A stretch of DNA of 64,000 bases from Acidilobaceae archaeon (GTDB taxonomy: Archaea; Thermoproteota; Thermoprotei_A; Sulfolobales; Acidilobaceae), in NCBI GenBank assembly GCA_026413755.1, contig JAOAKH010000004.1:25859-89858 (forward strand), in the 5' to 3' direction. A program made the position numbers and the translations under genes. The stretch's first letter is position 1; each line of letters opens with the position of its first letter. This document shows positions 44,533 to 52,501 of this stretch, in pieces. The notes under the pieces were generated by a model. That model was not told the origin of the DNA and made no database searches. It saw only the letters and a program-made list of their open reading frames with translations.

Positions 44533-44991
44533 ATGGAGGGGCGCTTCAGGCTAGTCCTCAAGAGCTACAGGCGCGGGCGCGCGGTGCAGCTAAGGGCGCC
44601 GGGCGATGGGGGGAGGGAGGCAACGGTCTTGAGGGTAGGGGGCAAGGCGTCGGAGGAGCTCTTCTGGGGAGCGCTGGGAGCTCTGAGGAGGAGGGGGCTC
44701 GTGGAGCTGGAGAAGGAGACGCGCTCCTCTTACAGGGCCCTCCTGAAGGCAGAGGCGGGGCCTACCGTAGGGGGCTTCCTGGTGCTAGCTAGAAGGGCAA
44801 AGGAGGTGAGGCCTCTCCTCTACCTCTTAGAGAGGGCTCTGGACGGGGACGCGGTCCTCCGGGTCTTCCTCCCCTCTCTCCTGCGCCTGGCAGAGGAGAT
44901 GAGCGGAGGCAGGCCTAGCCCCAAGGTCCTCGACAGCCTCAGCGCCGGAGCAAAGGAAGTTGTGAGGAAGCTCTGGAGGGTTAAGCTGTAG
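44533..44991 (+). CDS. Hypothetical basic protein
   Basis: 152 residues from ATG 44533, with GAGGAGAG upstream. FRLVLKSYRRGRAVQLRA and KASEELFWGALGALRRRGLVELEKE suggest a small beta part and then a winged-helix-like part; the C-terminal half is helical. I recognise no family. Its stop is immediately before the 5S rRNA gene on the other strand. Confidence 0.55.
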   Translation: MEGRFRLVLKSYRRGRAVQLRAPGDGGREATVLRVGGKASEELFWGALGALRRRGLVELEKETRSSYRALLKAEAGPTVGGFLVLARRAKEVRPLLYLLERALDGDAVLRVFLPSLLRLAEEMSGGRPSPKVLDSLSAGAKEVVRKLWRVKL

Positions 44992-45118
44992 GTCCCAGCC
45001 CCAACTTGAGGGCCCTGCGGGGCCTCGCGGACCCCACTGAGCCCCCAACGCAGCCGGCTTAACTTCCGGGTTCGAAATGAGTCCGGGTGTTTCCCGGCTG
45101 CTATGGCCGGGCTGGGAC
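44992..45118 (-). rRNA. 5S ribosomal RNA
   Basis: On the minus strand the sequence has GTCCCAGCCCGGCC at the 5' end pairing with GGGGCTGGGAC at the 3' end, and the universal core CACCCGGACTCATTTCG then AACCCGGAAGTTAAGC. About 127 nt. It is separate from any 16S/23S gene, as usual in Crenarchaeota. Confidence 0.93.
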
Positions 45119-45138
45119 CACATATTATACATCTCGGA

Positions 45139-45152
45139 GACCTTTAAGCCTA
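45139..45152 (-). promoter_or_regulatory. TATA box of the 5S rRNA gene
   Basis: The minus strand reads AGGCTTAAAGGTC; CTTAAA is centred about 28 bp before the 5S start at 45118, which is the normal archaeal distance. Confidence 0.55.
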
Positions 45153-45269
45153 TCTCCCCGGTGTTTCGTCAATATGCTATACGGTAGCACCCCCCTCTGC
45201 CCCCTAATCCCGGCCTTGCGAGGTAGAGATCTGGCGGGAGAAGGGAGAACCTGGAAGGGGGTGTGAGGA

Positions 45270-46028
45270 GTGGTAGTGGATATCGTGAGGAGGTTCGTGA
45301 GCTTCTGGGGGGAAAGGAAGGGCGAGGAGGTGGACCTGGACGAGATAGTGTCCAGGCTCCAGGTAGCTAAGGTAGAGATAGACGGCATAAAGTCCCGCCT
45401 GATGGAGGAGATAGGGAGGCAGTACGATAACATGCTTGAGGCGGCGAACGCAAAGGACGAAGAGGCGCTCCACCTGGCTGCCTCTGAGCTAGTGCTGAAG
45501 AGGAAGATGCTCATGGTGGTCCTCACCTACAGCAAACTGCTAAGCCTCACGATACAGAGGATAAACGACGCGAAGAACATAGAGAGCATCGCAAAGGCCC
45601 TGGCGCCGCTGGGCTACGTGCTGAAGGCTGGCGACGAGTACCTCGCTGCCGTCAGCCCTGAGATAGTGAGCAGCCTTACCAGCGTGATAGAGCTGGCCGA
45701 CGGCATAAGGAGGAGGGTGGAGAGCACTACCTCATACCTGCCCTCCGCAAGGATAGCTGAGATAGACGCAGAGGCGAGGCAGGAGATAGCGAGGCTAATA
45801 GCAGAGGCAAAGAGGGAGAGCGAGCAGCTGGCGAGGGTGCCGGAGATCTACTCAAAGCCCCTCGAGGAGAGGCTGCTAGAGTACGTGAGGGAGAAGGGCG
45901 GAGCTATTAGCATAAGCGCTGCCGCCAAGGAGCTGGGCGTAACTCCTTCAGACGTGAGGAGGGCACTGGAGGCTCTCGAGGAGAGGGGGGTCATAAGGGT
46001 CTTCAGGAAGCAGGCCGAGGCCACGTGA
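45270..46028 (+). CDS. cdvB: Cell division protein CdvB (ESCRT-III with winged helix)
   Basis: 252 residues. The ESCRT-III core fills about residues 20-180 (VAKVEIDGIKSRLMEEIGRQYDNM and ELVLKRKMLMVVLTYSKLL). RVPEIYSKPL is a MIM2-like docking site for CdvC. The C-terminal 55 residues, LEERLLEYVREKGGAISISA to EERGVIRVF, form the winged helix that binds the CdvA tail. It starts at GTG 45270 behind GGGTGTGAGGAG. cdvC follows 13 bp later in the same operon, while cdvA is 25 kb to the left. Confidence 0.92.
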   Translation: MVVDIVRRFVSFWGERKGEEVDLDEIVSRLQVAKVEIDGIKSRLMEEIGRQYDNMLEAANAKDEEALHLAASELVLKRKMLMVVLTYSKLLSLTIQRINDAKNIESIAKALAPLGYVLKAGDEYLAAVSPEIVSSLTSVIELADGIRRRVESTTSYLPSARIAEIDAEARQEIARLIAEAKRESEQLARVPEIYSKPLEERLLEYVREKGGAISISAAAKELGVTPSDVRRALEALEERGVIRVFRKQAEAT

Positions 46029-46041
46029 GGGTAAGGGGGTA

Positions 46042-47172
46042 ATGAGCAACCCCGCGGTCTACTTGGAGGGGTCTGCTAGGAAGTACGCCCTCGCGGCCGC
46101 TAAGGCTGAGGGGGAGGGGAACTACGAGAGCGCCATAGTCAACCTCAGGAAGGCCGTGGAGCTGCTGGAGGAGCTGGTGAAGAACTACCCTGATCATCCA
46201 ATGACCATGATATACAGGAGGCTCATATCTCAGTATAGGAGAAAGCTGGAAGACCTAGAGAAGAAGAGGCTGGAGCCCGCCTCCGGCGGCGATGAGGTTT
46301 ACGTAGTGGAGACCAACGAGGAGGCGCCGCCCTTCGTCATGAAAGAGAAGCCTAGCATAAACTTCAGCGACATAGCAGGTCTGGAGGAGGCAAAAGAGGC
46401 CATAAGGGAGGTCATAGTATACCCTGTCAAGAGGCCAGACCTCTTCCCCCTCGGCTGGCATAGGGGCGTCCTGCTATATGGCCCTCCCGGCACGGGGAAG
46501 ACCATGCTCGGCATAGCTGCAGCAAACGAGGTGAAGGCGGAGTTCTTATACGTAGACGCGGCCAGCATAATGAGCAAGTGGCTGGGAGAGGGGGAGAAGA
46601 ACGTGAAGAAGCTGTTCAGCTACGCGAGGGAGAGGGCCTCCAAGTCGCCTGTGGTTATCTTCATAGACGAGGTTGACGCCCTTCTCGGCTACCACTCGAC
46701 GGAGATAGGAGGGGAGGTGAGGGTGAGGAACCAGTTCCTCAAGGAAATGGACGGCGTGCTGGACAAGATGCTGAAGATCCACCTATATGTCGTAGCAGCA
46801 ACTAACAAGCCCTGGAAGCTAGACGAGGCCTTCTTGAGGAGGTTCCAGAAGAGGGTATATGTGCCGCTGCCTAACAAGAGGGCGAGGAGGGAGCTCCTGG
46901 CGAAGCTCACGGAGAAGCTGAGGCTCTCCGGCGTAGACCTGGAAGAGCTGGCGGAGAGGCTGGAGGGCTACTCGGGGAGCGACATAAGGGATATAGTCCA
47001 GGACGCCTACATGATAACCGTGAAAGAGGTCTTCGAGAGAGGAGGAATAGGGGAGCCGAGGCCCATAACCATGGAGGACTTCGCGAGGGTGCTGGAGAGG
47101 AGGAAGCCAAGCGTAGACTCGGCTCTTAACGCCAAGTACGAAGAGTGGGCCTCCAGGTTCGGCGCCCTATAG
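46042..47172 (+). CDS. cdvC: Cell division ATPase CdvC (Vps4-type)
   Basis: 376 residues. The MIT domain (about 8-75: SARKYALAAAKAEGEGNYESA) binds ESCRT-III tails. The single AAA module has [12 protein letters not shown], the pore loop SKWLGEGEKN, Walker B IFIDEVDAL and a sensor LYVVAATNKPW. It disassembles CdvB-type filaments using ATP. ATG 46042 follows GGGTAAGGGGG. Confidence 0.94.
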   Translation: MSNPAVYLEGSARKYALAAAKAEGEGNYESAIVNLRKAVELLEELVKNYPDHPMTMIYRRLISQYRRKLEDLEKKRLEPASGGDEVYVVETNEEAPPFVMKEKPSINFSDIAGLEEAKEAIREVIVYPVKRPDLFPLGWHRGVLLYGPPGTGKTMLGIAAANEVKAEFLYVDAASIMSKWLGEGEKNVKKLFSYARERASKSPVVIFIDEVDALLGYHSTEIGGEVRVRNQFLKEMDGVLDKMLKIHLYVVAATNKPWKLDEAFLRRFQKRVYVPLPNKRARRELLAKLTEKLRLSGVDLEELAERLEGYSGSDIRDIVQDAYMITVKEVFERGGIGEPRPITMEDFARVLERRKPSVDSALNAKYEEWASRFGAL

Positions 47173-47177
47173 TTTTT

Positions 47178-48122
47178 CTACTGCTCTGCGTCCCTTACGC
47201 CGTACTCCGTTATGGCGAAGACTGTCTCCCCCTCAGGTATGTGGGGGGCATCCACCACCTTAGCTATCCTCTTGTTCCCCCTGCTCTTCCTCAACTGCAC
47301 CCTTATGCCAGGGGCATGACCAACTACGTGGCCCCCTACGGCTGCGGTAGGGTCTCCGAAGAACACGTCGGGCCTTGCCATCACCTGGTTGGTCACTACT
47401 ACGGCAGCATCGTATATCTCAGCAAGCCTCATGAGCTGGTGGAGGTGCCTGTTGAGGAGCTGCTGCCTGAGGGCGAGGCTCTCCCTTCCCGGGAACTCTG
47501 CCCTGAAATGGCCCGTGAGGGAGTCCACCACGACGAGTCTTATGTTGTCCTTTGAGAGCATGTCGAAGAGCTTCTCCACCACGGCCATTTGGTGGTGGCT
47601 GTTAATGGCCCTTATCCAATATATGTTCTCCATGGCCTTGTCCGGGTCTAGGCCCACCGCTCTGGCCATTTGATCTATTCTCTCCCACCTGAAGGTGCCC
47701 TCTGTGTCTATGTATACTGCCTTTGCTGACAGCCCTCCCCTGTCCTCCGGCAGCTGAACGTTCACCGAGAGCTGGTGGCAGATCTGCGTCTTCCCAGTCC
47801 CATACTCGCCGAAGAACTCGGTTATTGTCCTGGTCTCCACCCCTCCTCCCAGCAACTCGTCGAGGCTCTTGCTGCTTGTGGTTATCTTCTTGGCCTTGAA
47901 CCTCTCCCTCTTCAGCTCCAGCGCGGTCTTGAACTTTATATCGAGGGCCTCTCGGGCGGCCTCTATTATCTTCTGCACTGTGGGCAGGGGGAGGTTGGTG
48001 GCGGCAGAGAGCTCGTGGGGAGTAGCTACCGCTATGGACTCTATGGTAGTGTAGCCGGCTTCGATGAGCTTCTGCGCAGTGCTAGGCCCTACTCCTGGCA
48101 AGTCCGTCAGGTCCCTTATCAC
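47178..48122 (-). CDS. radA: DNA repair and recombination protein RadA
   Basis: The archaeal RecA/Rad51 recombinase, 314 residues: N-terminal helix-hairpin-helix domain ([18 protein letters not shown]), polymerisation Phe region FKTALELK, Walker [11 protein letters not shown], Walker B LVVVDSL and the DNA-binding loops ([10 protein letters not shown]). The N-terminal arm before the HhH domain is short. GTG 48122 overlaps the stop of a 36-codon gene (GTGA), so translation is coupled to a run of small genes upstream. Confidence 0.95.
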   Translation of the reverse strand: MIRDLTDLPGVGPSTAQKLIEAGYTTIESIAVATPHELSAATNLPLPTVQKIIEAAREALDIKFKTALELKRERFKAKKITTSSKSLDELLGGGVETRTITEFFGEYGTGKTQICHQLSVNVQLPEDRGGLSAKAVYIDTEGTFRWERIDQMARAVGLDPDKAMENIYWIRAINSHHQMAVVEKLFDMLSKDNIRLVVVDSLTGHFRAEFPGRESLALRQQLLNRHLHQLMRLAEIYDAAVVVTNQVMARPDVFFGDPTAAVGGHVVGHAPGIRVQLRKSRGNKRIAKVVDAPHIPEGETVFAITEYGVRDAEQ

Positions 48123-48229
48123 CTTCTTCTCGCTGATAGCAGCTCACCCAGCGTAAGAGGTCTACCTAAAGGTATATGTTTTAAGACGTCCTTAGCCCCT
48201 AGAGGGGCGTCCTCGAACTCCAGGAACAT
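48119..48229 (-). CDS. 36-residue protein coupled to radA
   Basis: ATG 48229 starts one base after the stop of the zinc-ribbon frame (TGA-G-ATG) and the stop overlaps the radA start (GTGA). [20 protein letters not shown] and [16 protein letters not shown] is a plausible small acidic-then-basic protein. No family is recognised. The tight coupling on both sides is the main evidence. Confidence 0.55.
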   Translation of the reverse strand: MFLEFEDAPLGAKDVLKHIPLGRPLTLGELLSARRR

Positions 48230-48230
48230 C

Positions 48231-48380
48231 TCACGAATCTGTCCTGCCAAGTATCGAGTGATAAGTGTTCTTCCTACAATATCTGCAGTAGTGGTACAGG
48301 CGCGGGAACTCGGAAAGGTCAAAGCTGACCTCGAGCTCCCACTCCCTTCCGCACTCGCTGCATCTGAGCCTCCACCGCGT
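48231..48380 (-). CDS. Small zinc-ribbon protein without a canonical start codon
   Basis: The frame reads RWRLRCSECGREWELEVS, then FDLSEFPRLYHYCRYCRKN, then TYHSILGRTDS, a complete two-CxxC zinc ribbon. Upstream to the previous in-frame stop (about 48406) there is no ATG, GTG, TTG or CTG before the first Cys pair. The start is therefore unknown: a rare codon (ACG 48380 overlaps the upstream TAA), a frameshift from the upstream zinc-ribbon gene, or a sequence error. It lies between two small genes in the radA operon. Confidence 0.55.
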   Translation of the reverse strand, partial: TRWRLRCSECGREWELEVSFDLSEFPRLYHYCRYCRKNTYHSILGRTDS

Positions 48381-48706
48381 TAAGGGCGTGCACCTGGGGC
48401 CTTGAGCTCCTCTGCTCTTTTAAGCTCGTGAGTCACCTTCACCCTCTCCAGGAAGAGGCCGACGGTTGGCCTGAACAAATACCTTATGAGGTACACCGCG
48501 TTCAGAGGGAAGAGGAGGCCCCTGGACTCCTTGTGGCCGCATATGGGGCACTCAACAGACACTATGACCCTCAAGGCCTCCCCTTCTGGCCCACTCATAA
48601 CGTACGCGTACTCCACTGGCGTAGAGCACGCTGGACAGAGGCCCAGCTCCCTGAACTCACTCCTTAGGCTCAAAAGGGACCCAAGTATAGCTTCGCAAAG
48701 GGGCAT
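48380..48706 (-). CDS. Zinc-ribbon protein of unknown function
   Basis: 108 residues from ATG 48706: LGLCPACSTPVEYAY, IVSVECPICGHKESRGL (two CxxC pairs), then a hydrophobic-basic stretch NAVYLIRYLFRPTVGLFLERV. It may bind nucleic acid. It is 17 bp downstream of the Rieske gene. Confidence 0.65.
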   Translation of the reverse strand: MPLCEAILGSLLSLRSEFRELGLCPACSTPVEYAYVMSGPEGEALRVIVSVECPICGHKESRGLLFPLNAVYLIRYLFRPTVGLFLERVKVTHELKRAEELKAPGARP

Positions 48707-48722
48707 TAATAGGGGGGGCGCC

Positions 48723-49064
48723 CTACTCCGAAGTCCTCCTCGCCAGCTCCTCGAGCACCTCTCTGCCGGGCACCTCCACCCAGATCTCCTTCTCCCTCAC
48801 CTCGAGCCAAAGCCTCCTGAGGGGGGACTTCGCTTTGCCCAAGCTCGGCTCGCCTGTCTCGGGCGAGAAGGCCTCGCCGTGACCTGGGCAGACTAGCTTG
48901 TCTTTGAAGGACCTTTCGCATAGAACGTAATACTTGTGATCGCAGATTGCCACGTAGGCATATAGGCTGCCCTTGTGCCTGAGGACCATGACGGGCACGC
49001 CGCCGATCAGCTTAACCCTAACAGAGCCCTCAGGAATGGAAGCCTCCTTCGCGAATATGACCAT
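48723..49064 (-). CDS. Rieske-type [2Fe-2S] ferredoxin
   Basis: 113 residues. AICDHKYYVLCERSF, then LVCPGHGEAFSPETGE: CxH and CxxH ligate a Rieske cluster. The protein is soluble, without membrane anchor, like ferredoxin components of dioxygenases or stand-alone archaeal Rieske proteins. ATG 49064 is preferred; TTG 49067 directly before it is also in frame, with GGTGGG upstream. Confidence 0.85.
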   Translation of the reverse strand: MVIFAKEASIPEGSVRVKLIGGVPVMVLRHKGSLYAYVAICDHKYYVLCERSFKDKLVCPGHGEAFSPETGEPSLGKAKSPLRRLWLEVREKEIWVEVPGREVLEELARRTSE

Positions 49065-49096
49065 CAAATTGACCCACCGAGGGGGGCGTCTACAAG

Positions 49097-49369
49097 TTAT
49101 TCTCCATATTCCCCTATCTGGTCCAACACTATCTCGTAGTACGAGTCTTTTGCCTGCTCCAGCTCCTCTTCCCTCTTCACGTCTATCCCTTTGCTCTTCG
49201 ATATCACCTTAGTGGTGATGACTTTCTCCCTCGCCTTAATGGTAGACTTGTATTCCTCCTTTGCTACCTCCAGCTTCTCCTCATAACCGCACCTAGTGCA
49301 CCTGGAGAAGAGTTCGTCTCCTTTCTTTACGGGCACCACCACGCTGCCACACCTTGGGCAGAACCTCAA
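49097..49369 (-). CDS. RPB9/TFS-like protein with N-terminal zinc ribbon only
   Basis: 90 residues: RFCPRCGSVVVPVKKGD, FSRCTRCGYEEKLE is the N-terminal ribbon of RNA polymerase subunit RPB9 and factor TFS. The C-terminal ribbon, which in TFS carries the acidic hairpin for RNA cleavage, is absent; instead there is a charged, likely helical tail (EEELEQAKDSYYEIVLDQIG). So it may bind polymerase but cannot cleave RNA like TFS. TTG 49369 has GGAGGTGTGG upstream. Confidence 0.75.
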   Translation of the reverse strand: MRFCPRCGSVVVPVKKGDELFSRCTRCGYEEKLEVAKEEYKSTIKAREKVITTKVISKSKGIDVKREEELEQAKDSYYEIVLDQIGEYGE

Positions 49370-49426
49370 CTACCACACCTCCATGGGTTGCCTATACGGC
49401 CCCATATAGGGGAAGAGTCACAGTAT

Positions 49427-50353
49427 TTATACTTTCTGGTTAGATAGAATAAATTTCATGAGGTCTCTGGCTAGTATCGACTTATTGTAAACCCTGCGGG
49501 CCTCCTGCAAGAGCCTCCTGACCTCGAGGCCCCTGTACCTGAGGCTCACGTGGGTGAGTAGGAGCAGATCTACGCCCGCTTCCCTTGCCACCTCCGCGGC
49601 CTGTTCGGACGTGCTATGTCCTCTCTCCCTCGCCTCCTCCGAGAGCTCAGAGGAAAAGGTGGAGTCGTGTATGAGCACCCTGGCTCCCCTCGCCTCCTCC
49701 ACCACCGAGCTACAGGGGGCGGTGTCGCCCGTGTAGACGACCTTTATGGACCCCCCACCCCTCTCCGCCACGTCCTCCAGCCTCACCTCCACTCCCTCTA
49801 CGCTTGCCCTCCCCTCCTCGAGCAGCCTCTTCACCCAGGCGCCCGGCTTGAGGCCCAAGGAGCTCAGCTTCCCAAGGTCTACCCTGGGCCTGAAGGACCA
49901 CTGCAGGGAGAAGCCGTAGGCTTCAACCGTGTGGCACACGGGGAACCAGCGCAGGGTAAGCCTGTCCCCGCCGTGCTCCCAGACCTCTATCTCCCCCCTG
50001 CCGCTCGCCCTCACTACGTGTAGGGTAAACCCCAGCTCCGCTCCTTCCAGCGCCTCTGCCACAGAGCCAGGGGCCACTATTACCAGCCTCTGCTCCCTCC
50101 TGTTCACCTGCATTGACTGCAGGAGCCCCGGCAGGCCGTTCACGTGGTCTCCGTGCTCATGAGTTATGGCTATGACGTCCACGCTAGTAGGGGACAGCTC
50201 CGCCTGCGCCATCCTAACCTGTACTCCCTCCCCTGCATCTAGCAGCACCCCCGTTCCCCGCGAGTCTCTCAGGAAGAAAGAGGGCAAGAAGCGCTCCGGG
50301 GTGGGGAGGGTGGCCCCAGTGCCGAGGGCTAGCAGCTCCACTCTGTAGCCCAT
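49427..50353 (-). CDS. rnz: Ribonuclease Z
   Basis: Trims the 3' ends of tRNA precursors. 308 residues of metallo-beta-lactamase fold: LLALGTGATLPTPERFLPSF, LLDAGEGVQVRM, the zinc site ITHEHGDHVNGLPG, FPVCHTVEAYGF, VYTGDT and HDSTF, with RGHSTSEQA at the end. ATG 50353 is 2 bp after the stop of the Trm-G10 gene (TAGCCATG). An upstream in-frame GTG only adds Gly/Glu-rich residues read from that gene. Confidence 0.92.
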   Translation of the reverse strand: MGYRVELLALGTGATLPTPERFLPSFFLRDSRGTGVLLDAGEGVQVRMAQAELSPTSVDVIAITHEHGDHVNGLPGLLQSMQVNRREQRLVIVAPGSVAEALEGAELGFTLHVVRASGRGEIEVWEHGGDRLTLRWFPVCHTVEAYGFSLQWSFRPRVDLGKLSSLGLKPGAWVKRLLEEGRASVEGVEVRLEDVAERGGGSIKVVYTGDTAPCSSVVEEARGARVLIHDSTFSSELSEEARERGHSTSEQAAEVAREAGVDLLLLTHVSLRYRGLEVRRLLQEARRVYNKSILARDLMKFILSNQKV

Positions 50354-50355
50354 GG

Positions 50356-51369
50356 CTAGACCCTCGCCACCACGACCTCCCTCACGAGGGTCCCATGGAC
50401 GAACATGTGAAACCTCCCCCTCACCTCCAGCCCCTCTCTCCTCGCTATCTCCCATGGGCTGGCTTCATATGGGCCTGCAAATACTACGTATGAGCCCTTG
50501 ACCGCCACCCTCTTCGCCTCCCCTAGGAAGGAGGAGACCAGATCTGCGTAACTTCTCTTCATGGTAGAGCTCGACCTCCCGTAAGGCGGGTCTGTGGCTA
50601 TCGCCTCCACGGAGGAGCAGGTCAGGGGCATGGAAGTTGCGTCGGAGATAAGGGCAAGGGAGGAGCCGCAGCCAAAGCTATCCAGGTTAAGTCTTGCCCC
50701 GAGGCTAGACCTCCAGTCCAAGTCCCCGCATATGACGGAGGCGCCTATTTGGCAGGCCTCTATGGCGAAACCTCCCGCGCCGCAGAAGGGGTCGAAGAAC
50801 GTGGACCCCTTCCTAGCCCTCGAGAGGTTCACGAAGAGCCTCGAGACCTGTGGGTCCAGGGTGCCCGGCTTGAAGAAAGGTCTCCTCCTAGGCCTCCTCT
50901 CCAGAAGCTCCCTCCTACTGGCTCTCTCTATGGGGAGCCCCACTGTAATGAGCCCCTCCGCAGCTATTACGTGCAAGGTCCTCCCCCTTAGCCTACAATT
51001 AACGTGAGAACAGAGGACCCTTACGGCCTCCTGCTCGGAGACCTCCCCCAGCCCCCTCAGCCTAGTGACCTCCACCCTCACCTCTAAGCCCTCCAGCGCT
51101 GACCCCACGTCCTTTGCGACGTCTGGGCTCAGCCCCGAGTCAGAGAGCGAGAGGACCTCGCCCACCTCCCTCACGGAGCCCGCCCTCCTGACCAGCTCCT
51201 CCAGCCGCCTGCCGTCGGAGCGGAAGAGGACCAGTGAGTCCACAATTGCCCCCTCCCGGTACTCTATGCCCTCTGCCTCCGCTATGGCCCTTAACTCCTC
51301 CAGCGAGAGCGAGGGGTAAGAGCCTGATATCAGCGCGTAGTAGAGCCTCACCCGGCCTCCTCTCTCCAT
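50356..51369 (-). CDS. tRNA (guanine-10-N2)-dimethyltransferase (Trm-G10)
   Basis: 337 residues. The N-terminal THUMP region (about 60-160) is followed by a SAM domain with FFDPFCGAGGFAIEA (motif I), CGDLDW and ATDPPYGRSSS (catalytic DPPY). THUMP plus DPPY is the archaeal Trm11/Trm-G10 architecture, giving m2,2G10 in tRNA. It is coupled to RNase Z, and tRNA-Gln lies upstream on the other strand. ATG 51369; AT-rich sequence upstream (51372-51385). Confidence 0.88.
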   Translation of the reverse strand: MERGGRVRLYYALISGSYPSLSLEELRAIAEAEGIEYREGAIVDSLVLFRSDGRRLEELVRRAGSVREVGEVLSLSDSGLSPDVAKDVGSALEGLEVRVEVTRLRGLGEVSEQEAVRVLCSHVNCRLRGRTLHVIAAEGLITVGLPIERASRRELLERRPRRRPFFKPGTLDPQVSRLFVNLSRARKGSTFFDPFCGAGGFAIEACQIGASVICGDLDWRSSLGARLNLDSFGCGSSLALISDATSMPLTCSSVEAIATDPPYGRSSSTMKRSYADLVSSFLGEAKRVAVKGSYVVFAGPYEASPWEIARREGLEVRGRFHMFVHGTLVREVVVARV

Positions 51370-51441
51370 ATGTTAAGTTTATTAGTTAAGTGGAGAAGAA
51401 GGTTACGCTTATTACCACAAGGTGGAGAAGAGAGAGTGGGT

Positions 51442-51517
51442 AGCCGGGTCGTCTAGCGGCCAAGGATGCGGGGCTCTGGCCCCCGTGACCGGGGTTCGAA
51501 TCCCCGCCCGGCTACCA
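51442..51517 (+). tRNA. tRNA-Gln (CTG), CCA encoded
   Basis: AGCCGGG pairs with CCCGGCT, followed by A and CCA. Anticodon stem CGGGG/CCCCG encloses CTCTGGC, giving anticodon CTG. The T arm CGGGG-TTCGAAT-CCCCG is complete. No intron. Confidence 0.93.
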
Positions 51518-51519
51518 CT

Positions 51520-51849
51520 TCAGCCGTACTTGAACCCTATAGCTGCCCCAGCTATGAACGCGCCAGCAAAGGGCATGGAGGCTACGATCCAGGCCTGGAA
51601 GGAGGCCGTCGCTGCCTGTGCGTCGAAGAGGGCCCTCTCCACGAGCAGCGCTAGCTTGTCCCAGTTGACAGTTATTATTCCTACATAAGCTAGCAAGAGT
51701 AGCGCCGCTGTCAGCACCCCCATGACTAGCGCAAGGAGTTTGAGCGCCTTCTTCAAGAAATAGCCTACGACAAAGCCCAAGACGAGCCCTCCTCCTCCCT
51801 GGTAAAGGAGGGCAAGCAGAGCGTCCCCTAAGGAGATATCCTGTGACAA
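51520..51849 (-). CDS. FUN14-family membrane protein
   Basis: 109 residues with three hydrophobic segments: GGGGLVLGFVVGYFLKKALKLL, VMGVLTAALLLLAYVGIITV, and the C-terminal MPFAGAFIAGAAIGFKYG, the FUN14 hallmark. Function in archaea is unknown. TTG 51849; the gene ends 3 bp from the convergent tRNA-Gln. Confidence 0.82.
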   Translation of the reverse strand: MSQDISLGDALLALLYQGGGGLVLGFVVGYFLKKALKLLALVMGVLTAALLLLAYVGIITVNWDKLALLVERALFDAQAATASFQAWIVASMPFAGAFIAGAAIGFKYG

Positions 51850-51930
51850 GGGTTTCTCCGCGTAGAAGGGGCAGAGGGGATAAATAAGCTTCTTGGAGCC
51901 CTCTCCCTCATAAGTCCCCGCTGGCCCCTT

Positions 51931-52476
51931 ATGGCGGGAGGGGAGTTGATACTCAGCGATAGGGACATACTGACCCTCATAAGGGCAGGGGACTTGAAGG
52001 TTGAGCCCTTCAGCGAGGAGATAGTGAGGGAGAACGGGCTCGACCTGAGGCTGGGGAGGGGTTACTGCAGGTTCAAGCCCTCCTCGAGGGTCCTAGATCC
52101 CAGGGACCCAGGGGACCCTGCTGAGTTCTACGAGTGCGGAGAGGCAGATGAGATAATCGTCATGCCAAAGGAGCACATATTGCTGCACACGTTGGAGTAC
52201 GTGAAGCTTCCCGACTACGTGGCTGGGCTAGTAAACCTGAGGAGCACCTGGGCCAGGACGGGCATATACGTGCCCTCCACCGCCGCAGACGCGGGCTTCG
52301 AGGGCCAGCTCACGATAGAGGTCATAGGCTCAAGCTTCCCCGTCAAGCTGTATGCGGGGGACCGCTTCCTCCACCTGCTGCTGGTGAAACTGGGGACCCC
52401 CTCGATTAGGCCTTATAGGGGCGAGTACCAGGGCCAGAGGGGCGTGAGGCTCCCTAAGTTCTTCTCCAAACTTTAA
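51931..52476 (+). CDS. dcd: dCTP deaminase
   Basis: 181 residues of the dUTPase/dCTP-deaminase trimer fold. [20 protein letters not shown] holds the substrate contacts, and [13 protein letters not shown] holds the catalytic Glu. It converts dCTP to dUTP for thymidylate synthesis. ATG 51931 comes just after CCCCTT; proS follows 25 bp downstream. Confidence 0.92.
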   Translation: MAGGELILSDRDILTLIRAGDLKVEPFSEEIVRENGLDLRLGRGYCRFKPSSRVLDPRDPGDPAEFYECGEADEIIVMPKEHILLHTLEYVKLPDYVAGLVNLRSTWARTGIYVPSTAADAGFEGQLTIEVIGSSFPVKLYAGDRFLHLLLVKLGTPSIRPYRGEYQGQRGVRLPKFFSKL

Positions 52477-52501
52477 AGCCCCTCGGGACGCCTTCCTGGC
52501 G

